A stretch of 34,253 nt of DNA from an uncultured Eubacterium sp. (GCA_910577225.1 CAJTMV010000043.1:1-34253); one strand, 5' to 3'; counted from the first letter of the stretch, positions 1 through 8,667 are shown. Numbers and translations are program-made. The notes: generated from the sequence alone by a model not told the origin.

Positions 1-49
1 CATCTGCCTTACAAGCAGAGGGTCATAGGTTCGAGCCCTATAGGTCCCA
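1..49 (+). tRNA. tRNA-Val (TAC), 3' part only
   Basis: The window opens inside this gene. The anticodon stem TCTGC/GCAGA encloses loop CTTACAA with anticodon TAC. The T arm ATAGG-TTCGAGC-CCTAT and the 3' acceptor strand AGGTCCC plus A are complete. The D arm and 5' acceptor strand lie outside the window. First gene of a six-gene tRNA array. Confidence 0.9.
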
Positions 50-62
50 TTGAAATAAATAC

Positions 63-135
63 GCCGATGTGGCTCAATTGGCAGAGCAGCTGATTTGTAA
101 TCAGCAGGTTATCGGTTCGAGTCCGATCATCGGCT
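63..135 (+). tRNA. tRNA-Thr (TGT)
   Basis: Acceptor strands GCCGATG/CATCGGC pair fully. The anticodon stem GCTGA/TCAGC encloses TTTGTAA (anticodon TGT, codon ACA). The T arm is ATCGG-TTCGAGT-CCGAT. CCA is not encoded. Length is 73 nt. Confidence 0.95.
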
Positions 136-158
136 TACACAATATCATATTGTGAAAT

Positions 159-240
159 GGGCAGATTCCCGAGTGGCCAAAGGGGACAGACTGTAAATCT
201 GCTGCAAATTGCTTCGGTGGTTCGAATCCACCTCTGCCCA
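159..240 (+). tRNA. tRNA-Tyr (GTA)
   Basis: Class II tRNA of 82 nt with a long variable arm. Acceptor strands GGGCAGA/TCTGCCC pair. The anticodon stem CAGA/TCTG encloses CTGTAAA with anticodon GTA. The variable arm is the TGCAAATTGCTTC region. Confidence 0.95.
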
Positions 241-270
241 TTAAGTTGTTATAACACTTTAATTAAATAT

Positions 271-344
271 CGCGGGGTGGAGCAGTCTGGAAGCTCGTCG
301 GGCTCATAACCCGAAGGTCATAGGTTCAAATCCTGTCCCCGCAA
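271..344 (+). tRNA. Initiator tRNA-fMet (CAT)
   Basis: The anticodon loop CTCATAA carries CAT. Two initiator hallmarks are visible: position 1 (C) faces A in the acceptor (CGCGGGG versus CCCCGCA), giving the unpaired 1:72 position, and the anticodon stem ends in three G-C pairs (CGGG/CCCG). So this is initiator rather than elongator Met. Confidence 0.92.
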
Positions 345-349
345 CTCAT

Positions 350-422
<73 letters not shown>

Positions 423-447
423 TTTATATTCAAAATATTGAATATAT

Positions 448-520
448 GGGATACTAGCTCAGTTGGTAGAGCACTTGACTTTTAATCAAGTTGTCGGGGG
501 TTCGACTCCCCCGTGTCTCA
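448..520 (+). tRNA. tRNA-Lys (TTT)
   Basis: Acceptor GGGATAC/GTGTCTC pairs with two G-T wobbles. The anticodon stem CTTGA/TCAAG encloses CTTTTAA (TTT). Last tRNA of the array, followed directly by a terminator. Confidence 0.95.
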
Positions 521-525
521 TTTTA

Positions 526-556
526 AAAAGCACTCTGTGATCAGAGTGCTTTTTAT
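526..556 (+). terminator. Intrinsic terminator of the tRNA array
   Basis: Inverted repeat AGCACTCTG / CAGAGTGCT with a TGAT loop, followed by TTTTTA. It sits six bases after tRNA-Lys and closes the tRNA transcript. Confidence 0.88.
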
Positions 557-620
557 TTGCAATTATAAAAAGTTATTTAAATAGATGATGAATGAAATAT
601 AATTATAAAACAGTAAAAGG

Positions 621-734
621 AAGAGCTGAAATATAAGTGAAAACATATATAATTATAAATATGAAGACAGGATAAGAAAGAGCTGAAATATAAGTGAAAT
701 CATGTATAATTATAAATATGAAGACAGGATGAGG
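621..734 (+). repeat. 57-bp tandem duplication carrying two -10 boxes
   Basis: Copy 1 (621-677) and copy 2 (678-734) match over their first 53 bases with two substitutions. Each contains TATAAT (copy 2 at 705-710) and an upstream CTGAAA-type -35 candidate (683-688) about 16 bases away. A partial third copy, TATAATTATAAA, lies near 598-610. Copy 2 runs into the GAGGTG ribosome site of the response-regulator gene. The duplication is read directly; promoter function is inference. Confidence 0.75.
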
Positions 735-740
735 TGAAAT

Positions 741-1412
741 ATGTATAAGATAATGCTGATAGAAGACGATCTGACCATGGCAGAGACGCTGCAAAAGCAG
801 ATTGAGGCATGGGGAAATACAGCAATGTATGTCAAAGATTTTCAAAATATTATCTCAGAGTTTATAAAATTTGATCCGCATATGGTTTTGGTAGATATAA
901 TGCTTCCATTTTATAACGGCTATTACTGGTGTACTGAAATTCGAAAAATATCAAACGTTCCAATTATTTTTCTTTCGTCTGCATCAGATAATATGAATAT
1001 TGTAATGGCAATGAATATGGGCGGAGATGATTTTATACCAAAGCCGGTCGATCGGAATGTATTAATGGCAAAGCTGCAGGCAGTTCTGCGGCGGACCTAT
1101 GATATGGGTGGAAAAATACCGGTATTGGAACATCGGGGCGCAGTACTGAATCTCAATGACGCTTCGCTGACGTATCAGGGAATCAAAATAGAGCTGACAA
1201 AGAATGATTTTCGGATATTGCAGCTGCTTTTGGAAAATAAAGGGAAGGTAGTCAGTCGGGATACCTTGATGACAAGATTGTGGCAGATGGATTCTTATGT
1301 TGAAGAAAATACACTGACAGTAAATGTAACGAGGCTGCGTAGAAAGCTGGAGAAAGCCGGATTGAAAGATTTTATTACTACACGTATAGGAAGCGGATAT
1401 ATCATAGACTAA
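741..1412 (+). CDS. OmpR-family response regulator, BceR-like
   Basis: Cytoplasmic DNA-binding regulator, probably controlling the ABC transporter encoded downstream. The N-terminal receiver domain (about 1-118) has the acidic pair D8/D9, phospho-acceptor D52 in VDIMLP, the switch residue S80 and K101 in IPKP. The C-terminal half is a winged-helix Trans_reg_C domain ending GSGYIID. GAGGTG lies six bases before ATG. The kinase gene starts 24 bases after the stop. The order regulator-kinase-ATPase-permease is the standard Bce peptide-antibiotic module, so bacitracin-, nisin- or defensin-like inducers are likely; the specific ligand cannot be read from sequence. Confidence 0.9.
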   Translation: MYKIMLIEDDLTMAETLQKQIEAWGNTAMYVKDFQNIISEFIKFDPHMVLVDIMLPFYNGYYWCTEIRKISNVPIIFLSSASDNMNIVMAMNMGGDDFIPKPVDRNVLMAKLQAVLRRTYDMGGKIPVLEHRGAVLNLNDASLTYQGIKIELTKNDFRILQLLLENKGKVVSRDTLMTRLWQMDSYVEENTLTVNVTRLRRKLEKAGLKDFITTRIGSGYIID

Positions 1413-1436
1413 ACGAGATACAGGCAGGTAAGAATT

Positions 1437-2444
1437 ATGGAAAAAAGACAATGGAAAGATAGTTTTTCAGCGTATGTGTGGCAGTATCGTTACACAATAG
1501 TTCTGTTTTTCATTGATACAGGTGTTTTTGCCTTTTTGTTTCATTTGTATAATCTTGAAACGGAGGCGGTACTGTATGCTTCAGGATTATGTATACTTAT
1601 AACAATTATCGTATTATCGGCAACATTTATATTTTATCGGAAAAGACATCTGGAATATCAGAGAATTTTGAATCATATAGAGATTATGGAGGGTGGTCTG
1701 CCAAATCCTAAAACATTATCAGAGGCAGATGCACAGGAGATGATACACAGGCTGAAAACAATCTGTGAAGAGGAGCAGACTGCCCGACGGCAGGAACGGC
1801 AGGAACACATGGATTATTATACGATCTGGGTACATCAGATTAAAACGCCGATTTCGGTCATGCGAATGATGCTGCAGGCTGAGGACACAAAGGAGAACCG
1901 CGAGCTGCTGGCACAGTTGTTTCGAATTGAACAGTATGCGGAGATGGCACTTGGTTATCTGCGGCTTGACAGCGATAGTTCGGATTTTATATTTCAGGAA
2001 TACAGTCTGGATGATATTATTCGACAGGCAATTCATAAATATGCCGCGCAGTTTGTACGTAAACGTATTCGGCTGCAGTATGAGCCGGTAAATATAACTG
2101 TACTGACAGATGAAAAGTGGCTGCTGTTTATTATTGAGCAAATTCTGTCAAATGCAGTAAAATATACACAGGAAGGGAAGGTAACCATTACCGTAACGAA
2201 AGAAAAAGTATTACAGATTGCGGATACAGGAATAGGAATCGCACCGGAGGATCTGCCGCGTATTTTTGAAAAAGGATTTACCGGATATAACGGCAGAGCA
2301 GACAGAAAGTCTACAGGTCTTGGCCTGTATCTGTGCAAAATGGCTGCGGACAGGCTTTCTCATCAGATCGATGCAGACTCCGAAGCAGGGAAAGGTACTG
2401 TATTTTCGATAGATTTAAGTACGGAAAAGCTGTCGCTGTTATAA
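1437..2444 (+). CDS. Intramembrane-sensing histidine kinase, BceS-like
   Basis: 335 aa. Two transmembrane helices (about 20-40 and 46-67) are separated by only a few residues, so there is no extracellular sensor domain. This is typical of BceS-type kinases, which read transporter activity through the partner permease. The dimerisation box YTIWVHQIKTPIS has phospho-histidine H133. The ATPase domain has N239 (QILSNAVKYT), the G1 box DTGIGI at 263-268 and G2 TGLGL at 293-297. It partners the upstream regulator and, by family knowledge, forms a complex with the BceB-like permease. Confidence 0.9.
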   Translation: MEKRQWKDSFSAYVWQYRYTIVLFFIDTGVFAFLFHLYNLETEAVLYASGLCILITIIVLSATFIFYRKRHLEYQRILNHIEIMEGGLPNPKTLSEADAQEMIHRLKTICEEEQTARRQERQEHMDYYTIWVHQIKTPISVMRMMLQAEDTKENRELLAQLFRIEQYAEMALGYLRLDSDSSDFIFQEYSLDDIIRQAIHKYAAQFVRKRIRLQYEPVNITVLTDEKWLLFIIEQILSNAVKYTQEGKVTITVTKEKVLQIADTGIGIAPEDLPRIFEKGFTGYNGRADRKSTGLGLYLCKMAADRLSHQIDADSEAGKGTVFSIDLSTEKLSLL

Positions 2445-2472
2445 AACAGATTCACATACCACCTTACAAAAA

Positions 2473-2532
2473 TGTCACATAAACAGGCTCAATTGTCACC
2501 TCATTCGATGTTGCAGTGCCCGTTATCCTGTT
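2473..2532 (+). promoter_or_regulatory. Candidate regulated promoter of the Bce-type ABC operon
   Basis: The 142-base gap between kinase and transporter holds a direct repeat TGTCAC at 2473-2478 and 2494-2499, spaced 21 bp (two helical turns), then TTGCAG (2511-2516) and TATGAT (2532-2537). The -35/-10 spacing is a short 15 bases, which would suit an activator-dependent promoter. That the repeat is the BceR-like operator is inference. Confidence 0.45.
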
Positions 2533-2586
2533 ATGATAGGAATACAGAAACGCAAGACAGTATCATAAAACAAGGAGGTTATAACG

Positions 2587-3351
2587 ATGGCTATACTGGA
2601 AACAAAATGCCTGAAAAAAATATATACGACCCGTTTTGGCGGAAATCAGGTGCAGGCATTAACAAACGTATCCTTTTCGGTTGAGGATGGAGAATACGTT
2701 GCAATTATGGGAGAATCCGGTTCAGGAAAAACAACGCTGCTGAATATTTTGGCAGCATTGGATAAACCAACGAACGGACAGGTGCTTTTGGATGGAAAAA
2801 GTATGTCCAATTTGAGAGAAAAAGATATGACAGCGTTCCGCAGAAACAATCTGGGATTTGTATTTCAGGATTTTAATCTGTTAGACACGTTTTCCCTGCA
2901 GGATAATATTTTTTTACCGCTTGTGTTAAACGGCTGCTCTTACCGCGAGATGCATGCATGGCTGATGCCGATTGCCGAAAAGCTGGAAATTACAAAAATT
3001 CTTGCAAAATATCCGTATGAAGTATCCGGAGGACAAAAACAACGGGCAGCAGTTGCACGAGCTTTGATTACAAAACCAAAGCTGGTGCTTGCCGATGAAC
3101 CGACGGGAGCGCTGGATTCCCGTTCTGCGGATGGATTGCTGCGTATCTTTGGTGAAATTAATGCTGAAGGTCAGACAATACTGATGGTGACGCATTCTGC
3201 AAAAGCAGCAAGCCATGCCGGACGCGTTCTGTTTATCAAAGACGGAGAAGTATTTCACCAGATCTATCGGGGAAATAGTACAAAAGAGCAGATGTATCAA
3301 AAGATAACGGATACGCTGACATTGCTGGCGACGGGTGGTGAGAGAAGATGA
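2587..3351 (+). CDS. ABC transporter ATP-binding protein, BceA-like
   Basis: 254 aa, the nucleotide-binding subunit of a peptide-antibiotic resistance exporter of the MacB/LolD branch. Walker A GESGSGKTT is at 42-50, Q-loop Q94 in VFQDFN, signature VSGGQ at 146-150, Walker B LVLADEPTG with D170/E171, and H-loop H203 in VTHS. AGGAGG lies nine bases before ATG. The last four bases overlap the permease start (ATGA), so the two subunits are probably translationally coupled. Confidence 0.95.
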   Translation: MAILETKCLKKIYTTRFGGNQVQALTNVSFSVEDGEYVAIMGESGSGKTTLLNILAALDKPTNGQVLLDGKSMSNLREKDMTAFRRNNLGFVFQDFNLLDTFSLQDNIFLPLVLNGCSYREMHAWLMPIAEKLEITKILAKYPYEVSGGQKQRAAVARALITKPKLVLADEPTGALDSRSADGLLRIFGEINAEGQTILMVTHSAKAASHAGRVLFIKDGEVFHQIYRGNSTKEQMYQKITDTLTLLATGGERR

Positions 3352-5333
3352 GAATCGGATTTTATCCAAAGCTGGCGGCGAGCAATATGAAAAAGAACAG
3401 AAAAACCTATTTTCCGTATATGCTGACCTGTATTTTAACGATAGCGATGTTTTATGTATTTAAATCGCTGGCGCTTAATCCGGGAATCGAAAAAATGTTT
3501 GGCGGCAGCACGATTGCATATATATTGGAGCTGGGCAGTTTTGTAGTCGCCCTGTTCGCGTTTGTCTTTCTGTTTTATACGAATAGTTTTCTTATAAAAC
3601 GAAGAAAAAAAGAATTTGGCGTTTTTAATATCCTTGGTATGGAAAAAAGACATCTGGCGCTTGTGCTCGGATGGGAGACTCTGTATGTCTTTGTTATCAG
3701 TCTGTCAGCGGGTCTTGCATTTGGTATTGCGGTGGACAAACTCATGTTTCTGCTGCTTGGAAAACTGATAGGTGCGCAGGTGATATTAGGCTTTTTTATC
3801 TCAATAAAAGTAATCGTCCTGACAGTGAAACTTGCAGCAGTTATATTTTTACTGATCTTCGCAAATGCAGTCTGCCAGATTCACATTGCGAAGCCTGTAG
3901 AATTGCTGCGGGATAGCAGCGCAGGAGAAAAGGAACCAAAGACAAAATGGCTGATGGCAGCCGCCGGACTGATTTGTATCGGAAGCGGCTATTATATCGC
4001 TATTACAACAGAAAATCCGATTGCTTCTATCTTTGCGTTTTTCATTGCTGTGCTGCTTGTTATTATTGGAACCTATTTCTTATTTACAGCAGGAAGTATC
4101 GCATTTTTAAAGCTGCTTCGCAAAAACAAAGGATATTATTATAAAACGAGGCACTTTATCAGTGTGTCTGGCATGATTTACCGTATGAAACAAAATGCTG
4201 TCGGACTGGCAAATATCTGTATTTTATCAACGATGGTGCTGGTTATGGTATCTTCCACAAGTTCAATGATGGTCGGTATGGAAGATATCTTAAACACACG
4301 TTATACGTCTTCGTTTATGATAACGTCACATGAGACAGAAAAGGAGCGGGAAGAAGAAGTCGTTCAAACGATTCGGATGCTGCAAAACGAAAAGAAGATC
4401 GATATAAAAAATGAAACAGAGTATCCGTTTTTAGATTTTTCAGCATTTTGTCAGGGAGATACTTTTACAGTAGAAAGAAATGCGTCCATTACAGCGATAG
4501 ATTCGTCTTACGTATTATTTTTTATGATACTTGATGATTACAACCGGATTGAGGGAACACAGAAAACATTAAAAGACGGAGAGATTTTGATTTATTCGAA
4601 TCGTAAATCCTACGAGGAACCGGTACTTCATCTGTTTGATAAAAAATATAAGGTTGCAGAAAAGCTGGATCATTTTAAAGTGTACGGTATTCTTGCGGCA
4701 AATATGTCAAACGCCCAGTTTATAGTTGTGCCGGATATGGGTGAACTTCAGGAAATTTGTGCAAAGCAGCAGGAGGTATACGGGGAAATTTCTACCGATA
4801 TTAGCAGGTTTTATGGATTTGACAGTGATGCGGATGAGGAGGCACAGAAACAGTTTTATTATGAGCTTGTAGAAGCATTGAAATCACGAAATCTGAATAC
4901 CCATACAGAATCCCGCGCAGAGGCCAGAATGGATTTTGCCAGTTTATACGGAGGATTATTTTTTATCGGAATATTTTTAGCCGTGCTGTTTGTAACCGCT
5001 ACCGTACTCATTATATATTATAAACAGATTTCAGAAGGATATGACGACAAAGATCGGTTTGCTATTATGAAGAAAGTCGGAATGGATCAGAGAGAAGTCA
5101 AAGCCGCGATCCGCTCACAGGTACTGACAGTATTCTTTTTGCCGCTGTTTGTGGCAGGCATACATGTAATGGCGGCGTTTCCGCTCATATCCAGACTGCT
5201 TGCCCTGCTGAATTTTGTTAACAGCCGTCTGTATATTATGTGTACAGGTATTTCATTTCTCGTATTTGCAGGCATGTATGTGATTATTTATGTACTGACT
5301 GCCAGAGTATATTATCGAATTGTCAGCAGATAA
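3348..5333 (+). CDS. FtsX-family ABC permease, BceB-like
   Basis: 661 aa, close to the 646 aa of Bacillus BceB. Helices at about 22-40, 58-78 and 105-130 with further pairs give about ten membrane spans. A hydrophilic region of roughly 200 residues (about 315-535) between spans seven and eight is the extracellular domain that in this family recognises cell-wall antibiotics or their lipid complexes. The last three helices (from about 535) form the second FtsX domain. It acts with the ATPase and signals to the BceS-like kinase. The substrate is not deducible. Confidence 0.93.
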   Translation: MRIGFYPKLAASNMKKNRKTYFPYMLTCILTIAMFYVFKSLALNPGIEKMFGGSTIAYILELGSFVVALFAFVFLFYTNSFLIKRRKKEFGVFNILGMEKRHLALVLGWETLYVFVISLSAGLAFGIAVDKLMFLLLGKLIGAQVILGFFISIKVIVLTVKLAAVIFLLIFANAVCQIHIAKPVELLRDSSAGEKEPKTKWLMAAAGLICIGSGYYIAITTENPIASIFAFFIAVLLVIIGTYFLFTAGSIAFLKLLRKNKGYYYKTRHFISVSGMIYRMKQNAVGLANICILSTMVLVMVSSTSSMMVGMEDILNTRYTSSFMITSHETEKEREEEVVQTIRMLQNEKKIDIKNETEYPFLDFSAFCQGDTFTVERNASITAIDSSYVLFFMILDDYNRIEGTQKTLKDGEILIYSNRKSYEEPVLHLFDKKYKVAEKLDHFKVYGILAANMSNAQFIVVPDMGELQEICAKQQEVYGEISTDISRFYGFDSDADEEAQKQFYYELVEALKSRNLNTHTESRAEARMDFASLYGGLFFIGIFLAVLFVTATVLIIYYKQISEGYDDKDRFAIMKKVGMDQREVKAAIRSQVLTVFFLPLFVAGIHVMAAFPLISRLLALLNFVNSRLYIMCTGISFLVFAGMYVIIYVLTARVYYRIVSR

Positions 5334-5410
5334 GACGCGAATGTGAATCTGCATCTGCATAAAACAGGCAGACAGGCAATCGTAAAGTTTTTATCGATAA
5401 CTGCTATAGG

Positions 5411-5463
5411 AAAAGGACTTTGCATACTTTGTCATTCGGCATTTGATGCAAAGTCCTTTTTGA
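5411..5463. terminator. Bidirectional terminator between the Bce operon and the AraC-type gene
   Basis: Perfect 15-bp inverted repeat AAAAGGACTTTGCAT (5411-5425) / ATGCAAAGTCCTTTT, flanked by T and A runs that work on both strands. It lies between two convergent genes. Confidence 0.85.
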
Positions 5464-5488
5464 CTGTCTGCAGTGTTAACGGAAGGAA

Positions 5489-6355
5489 TTAATCATTTTC
5501 TTTTTTCTTTAAAGGAAGCCAGATTTCAGAATAATAATTTTCATCTTCGAGTCCTTTTGGATATTTGCTTACGTCATCATACATTTCGATACAATAGCCG
5601 GCTGCAAATTCGTATTCTTTTAAAGCAGGCAGCCATTCGGAGAAAATCTTTGTATTTACGTCCTGAAGAGCGTCGGGCATTGCACCGCGGCATGGGAATA
5701 CAGCCCAGGTAAAAGCTGGTATGGTTTTTGTAATAAATCCATGCGGAATTTCTTTTGCCGGATTGTAAACGTCTGCAATCATGTAATCAAACGTATTTTG
5801 CTGCATGGTTTCATCGATATTGATGCCGAACATACCGCAGACATATTTCCCGTTTCCATTTGCGTAATGGTCTTTCCAAAACTGAGGAATGACTGTTTTG
5901 GCATTATCATAGGAGAATGTTTTTTGCACGCCCATTACAATAAAACTTTCTTTTTTTGTTAATTTGTAATCCATAATATAACCGCCTTTCAATGATAATG
6001 TGAGTTTTAATGGTACAAATGTTTTGATTAGCGCTTTGTTTTTTTGTACCATAGAGGGAGTTACGCCGTGGAATCTGGTGAACGCTTTTGTAAAGCTGTC
6101 TGGCGAATCATAGCCGTATTTCAACGCGATGTCAATGACTCTTGCGCTGTCTGCGACAAGCTCGACGGCAGCCAGCGCGAGTCTGCGGTTGCGGATATAT
6201 TCTGAAATGGTAAATCCGCAGAGCAGATGAAAGCCTTTTTGAAAATAAAAAGAAGATATATTTACATGCTGTGCAACATTTTCTGCAGTCAGTTCCTCTG
6301 TCAGATGACGTTCCATATAATCGATTGCTTCACAAATTGCCGTTGTCCAGTTCAT
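5489..6355 (-). CDS. AraC-family regulator with GyrI-like effector domain
   Basis: 288 aa from the ATG at 6355. An AGAGGAG ribosome site at 6364-6370 precedes that codon, whereas the longer reading frame to 6442 has no such site and runs over the likely promoter. Two helix-turn-helix motifs of an AraC domain occupy about 22-105 (LTAENVAQHVNISSFYFQKG and IALKYGYDSPDSFTKAF). Residues about 128-288 look like a GyrI/SOUL-type small-molecule-binding domain, as in BmrR/Rob-like regulators. The ligand is unknown. A TATAAT (complement of 6448-6453) gives a candidate -10. Divergent from the PadR gene. Confidence 0.87.
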   Translation of the reverse strand: MNWTTAICEAIDYMERHLTEELTAENVAQHVNISSFYFQKGFHLLCGFTISEYIRNRRLALAAVELVADSARVIDIALKYGYDSPDSFTKAFTRFHGVTPSMVQKNKALIKTFVPLKLTLSLKGGYIMDYKLTKKESFIVMGVQKTFSYDNAKTVIPQFWKDHYANGNGKYVCGMFGINIDETMQQNTFDYMIADVYNPAKEIPHGFITKTIPAFTWAVFPCRGAMPDALQDVNTKIFSEWLPALKEYEFAAGYCIEMYDDVSKYPKGLEDENYYSEIWLPLKKKEND

Positions 6356-6477
6356 ATGTGCTTCTCCTCTCTGTAATCTAAAGTATAGCATCAGGCAGCT
6401 CTGATGTCCCGACTTTGTTTGCGCATTTTTGTCTTTGCGCATAAGTTATTATACAGGAATATGAGGGGTGAAAACAA

Positions 6478-6506
6478 TTGACATACAGAAAGAATGGTAA
6501 TATAAT
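6478..6506 (+). promoter_or_regulatory. Consensus sigma-A promoter of the PadR operon
   Basis: TTGACA (6478-6483), exactly 17 bases, TATAAT (6501-6506): both hexamers are perfect. It lies 44 bases before the PadR start in the divergent intergenic region. Such strength fits a promoter held down by a repressor, plausibly PadR itself. Confidence 0.85.
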
Positions 6507-6549
6507 ATATTTAGTAATACAAATTATGCAGGAATAGAAGTATAAAATT

Positions 6550-6885
6550 ATGAATGATAAATATCTCAGACAGATGAAAAAAGGCGTACTGGATATGCTG
6601 GTTCTTAAGCTGCTAAAGAATGAGCCTAAATACGGTTACCAGCTGATTAATGAATTAAAAGAGAAGAGTCAGGAATTATTTATTTTAAAAGAGGGTACGC
6701 TGTATCCGATTTTATACCGTCTGGAAGATGATGAGCTGGTAAAGAGCTGCTGGAGCGGACCAAATGGGAAACAAAAGGCGCGTAAATATTATCAGATTAC
6801 AGATCGTGGGAAACTGGCACTGGATGAAATAACGAAGCTGTGGCAGGAGATGAGCGATGGAATCTGGCGTATTATGGAGGAATAG
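6550..6885 (+). CDS. PadR-family transcriptional regulator
   Basis: 111 aa. A winged helix spans most of the protein: MKKGVLDMLVLKLLKNEPKY, GYQLINELKEKS, then EGTLYPILYRLEDDELVKS and the wing ARKYYQITDRGK. This is the PadR-s (short) architecture. The next gene starts three bases after the stop, with a GGAGGAATAG site inside this gene's end. PadR paired with a HAAS-domain membrane protein is a recurring Firmicutes arrangement in which the membrane partner probably affects PadR activity. The ligand is unknown. Confidence 0.9.
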   Translation: MNDKYLRQMKKGVLDMLVLKLLKNEPKYGYQLINELKEKSQELFILKEGTLYPILYRLEDDELVKSCWSGPNGKQKARKYYQITDRGKLALDEITKLWQEMSDGIWRIMEE

Positions 6886-6888
6886 AAA

Positions 6889-7536
6889 ATGACAGCACAT
6901 ACATATGTTACGCAGATTGTAAAAAAAGTGAAATGTTCCGGAAAGAGAAGGAAAGAAATATACAGGCAGTTAATGGCGGATATTAACGAAGAAACTGAAA
7001 ACGGCGTGTCATTGGACGTTATTATGTATCGGATGGGAGAACCGATTGCAATAGCCTGGGAATTTAATCAGAATTTATCAGAGACGGAGAGCAAAAGATA
7101 TAAGAGATCGCTGATTTTAAAATGTGCATCGGTGATTACAATTCTATTAGCAGCAGTAATTTTTTCGGCAGCATGGTTTCTGCCGATGGGAGCGGCGTTT
7201 GGCAGCAGCGGATTATTTACGCAGGAAACTGTGGAAGCGCAAAGCAGGGAAATTATCCGATTACTGAACGCGGAGGATTATGAAGCGTTAAAAGACTGTA
7301 CAGACGTACGGATACAGAAAATACTGACGCAGGAGGTGATCGAAGAAGCAAAAAAACAGGCCGGGACAGACTGGGGAGAATTTCAGCAGTTTGGAAAATG
7401 CTATATGTCAGAGCAGAAACTGCAGGGAAAGACAAGGGCTGTTGTGCAGATAAATGCGGCTTATGAAAATATAGGGATTACTTATACGTTATTCTTTAAT
7501 GAAGACATGAAATTATCGGGACTTTATATAAAATAA
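6889..7536 (+). CDS. HAAS-domain membrane protein with DUF3887-like C-terminus
   Basis: 215 aa. Residues about 1-65 form a helical HAAS/DUF1700-like domain (the RRKEIYRQLMADINEE region and YRMGEP). One membrane helix lies at about 78-100. Residues about 116-215 resemble the extracytoplasmic DUF3887 fold (EIIRLLNAEDYEALKDC, then a beta-rich end). It sits right behind PadR and is probably its signalling partner. The DUF3887 assignment is from recall of the pattern, not a search. Confidence 0.7.
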   Translation: MTAHTYVTQIVKKVKCSGKRRKEIYRQLMADINEETENGVSLDVIMYRMGEPIAIAWEFNQNLSETESKRYKRSLILKCASVITILLAAVIFSAAWFLPMGAAFGSSGLFTQETVEAQSREIIRLLNAEDYEALKDCTDVRIQKILTQEVIEEAKKQAGTDWGEFQQFGKCYMSEQKLQGKTRAVVQINAAYENIGITYTLFFNEDMKLSGLYIK

Positions 7537-7615
7537 GATTGCGTCAGGAGTTTTATCTGCAGGCATTTGGACAACAAGGAATCAGGAAAGTTATTTAAAA
7601 AGGAGGAGATTGTAT

Positions 7616-7933
7616 ATGTTGGCATTTGGGATGTTTTTATTTGTCAGTATTTTTTTTGTCGTATTGGGCATTATATCGTGGCGTTCAGAAAAACCAGTCA
7701 GATTCTGGAATATTTCTCAGGAAATTCAGGTGAGCGACATTAAAAAATATAATCGGGCAGTATCGAAAATGTGGTTTGTATTTGCAGTGTATTTGGCAGC
7801 GGCAGGATTGCCTGTACTGGCAGGACAAAATAATGCATGGATCGTATGGACGATATTAGGCAGTATGTTTGGGGTAATCGCATTAATGATTGTTTATGTA
7901 AGAATTGAGAAAAAGTATCGTATCTACGAATAG
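7616..7933 (+). CDS. Small three-helix membrane protein of unknown function
   Basis: 105 aa. ATG at 7616 is chosen over the TTG at 7610 because AGGAGGAG (7601-7608) is then seven bases upstream. Helices lie at about 3-22, 50-70 and 76-95. A conserved-looking cytosolic stretch (SRKPV-like SEKPVRFW, then DIKKYNRAVSKMW) recalls small SdpI/DUF3784-like proteins, but I cannot name the family with certainty. It lies between the PadR/HAAS pair and a two-component system. Confidence 0.65.
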   Translation: MLAFGMFLFVSIFFVVLGIISWRSEKPVRFWNISQEIQVSDIKKYNRAVSKMWFVFAVYLAAAGLPVLAGQNNAWIVWTILGSMFGVIALMIVYVRIEKKYRIYE

Positions 7934-7979
7934 AAAGAAGACGCAGAATGCGGTACATGTTTTAAGAAAGAAGAATCGT

Positions 7980-8654
7980 ATGAAGTTATTATATGCCGAA
8001 GACGAAATGGGAATGTCAGAAGCGATCGTAGACATTTTATCGTATCATAAATACATGGTGGATGCTGTATATGACGGTGAGGAAGCGCTCTCATATGCGC
8101 GTGCTGAAACGTATGATGGTATGATACTGGATATCATGATGCCGAAAATAAGCGGTCTTGAGGTATTAAAGCAGCTGCGCAGCGAGGGCTGCCATACGCC
8201 GGTACTTCTGCTGACTGCCAGAGCAGAAGTAGAAGACCGGATTGAAGGACTGGATCTGGGAGCGGATGATTATCTGCCGAAACCATTTGCAATGGGAGAA
8301 TTGTTAGCGCGGATTCGGGCGATGCTGCGCAGACGGGAGACATTTACGCCCGATGTTTTAACATGTGCAGATGTGTCGCTGAACAGAAACAGCTATGAAT
8401 TATGCGGAAACGGACAGAGCGTCGTACTGCCAAAGCTGGAATATCTGATGATGGAAGTGCTGATGCTGAATCAGGGTATATATTTATCTTCGGAAGAATT
8501 ATTAGTCCGGGTATGGGGATACGACACAGAAGCCGGAACGGGTGTTGTCTGGGTGTATATTTCATATCTGAGAAAGCGTCTGGCAGCGTTTCATACAAGC
8601 GTATGTATTCGGGCAAAGAGAAATATTGGTTATACGCTGGATGCAGGAAATTAG
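7980..8654 (+). CDS. OmpR-family response regulator
   Basis: 224 aa from ATG 7980. The frame stays open to 7905, but the regulator fold begins MKLLYAEDE at 7980; the ribosome site (AAGAAAGAAG) is weak. Receiver domain: E7/D8, phospho-acceptor D51 (LDIMMP), T79, K101 (LPKPF). The DNA-binding winged helix covers about 125-222 (ELLVRVWGYD, VWVYISYLRKRL, IGYTLDAG). The cognate kinase starts 13 bases after the stop. The nearest plausible target is the PmrA-box-like promoter at 10157. Confidence 0.93.
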   Translation: MKLLYAEDEMGMSEAIVDILSYHKYMVDAVYDGEEALSYARAETYDGMILDIMMPKISGLEVLKQLRSEGCHTPVLLLTARAEVEDRIEGLDLGADDYLPKPFAMGELLARIRAMLRRRETFTPDVLTCADVSLNRNSYELCGNGQSVVLPKLEYLMMEVLMLNQGIYLSSEELLVRVWGYDTEAGTGVVWVYISYLRKRLAAFHTSVCIRAKRNIGYTLDAGN

Positions 8655-8667
8655 CGGTGGTGTGTAT

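Noticed and set aside
603..845. Minus-strand open frame over the 57-bp repeats
   Set aside because: Repetitive translation of the duplication; overlaps the regulator start; no ribosome site.
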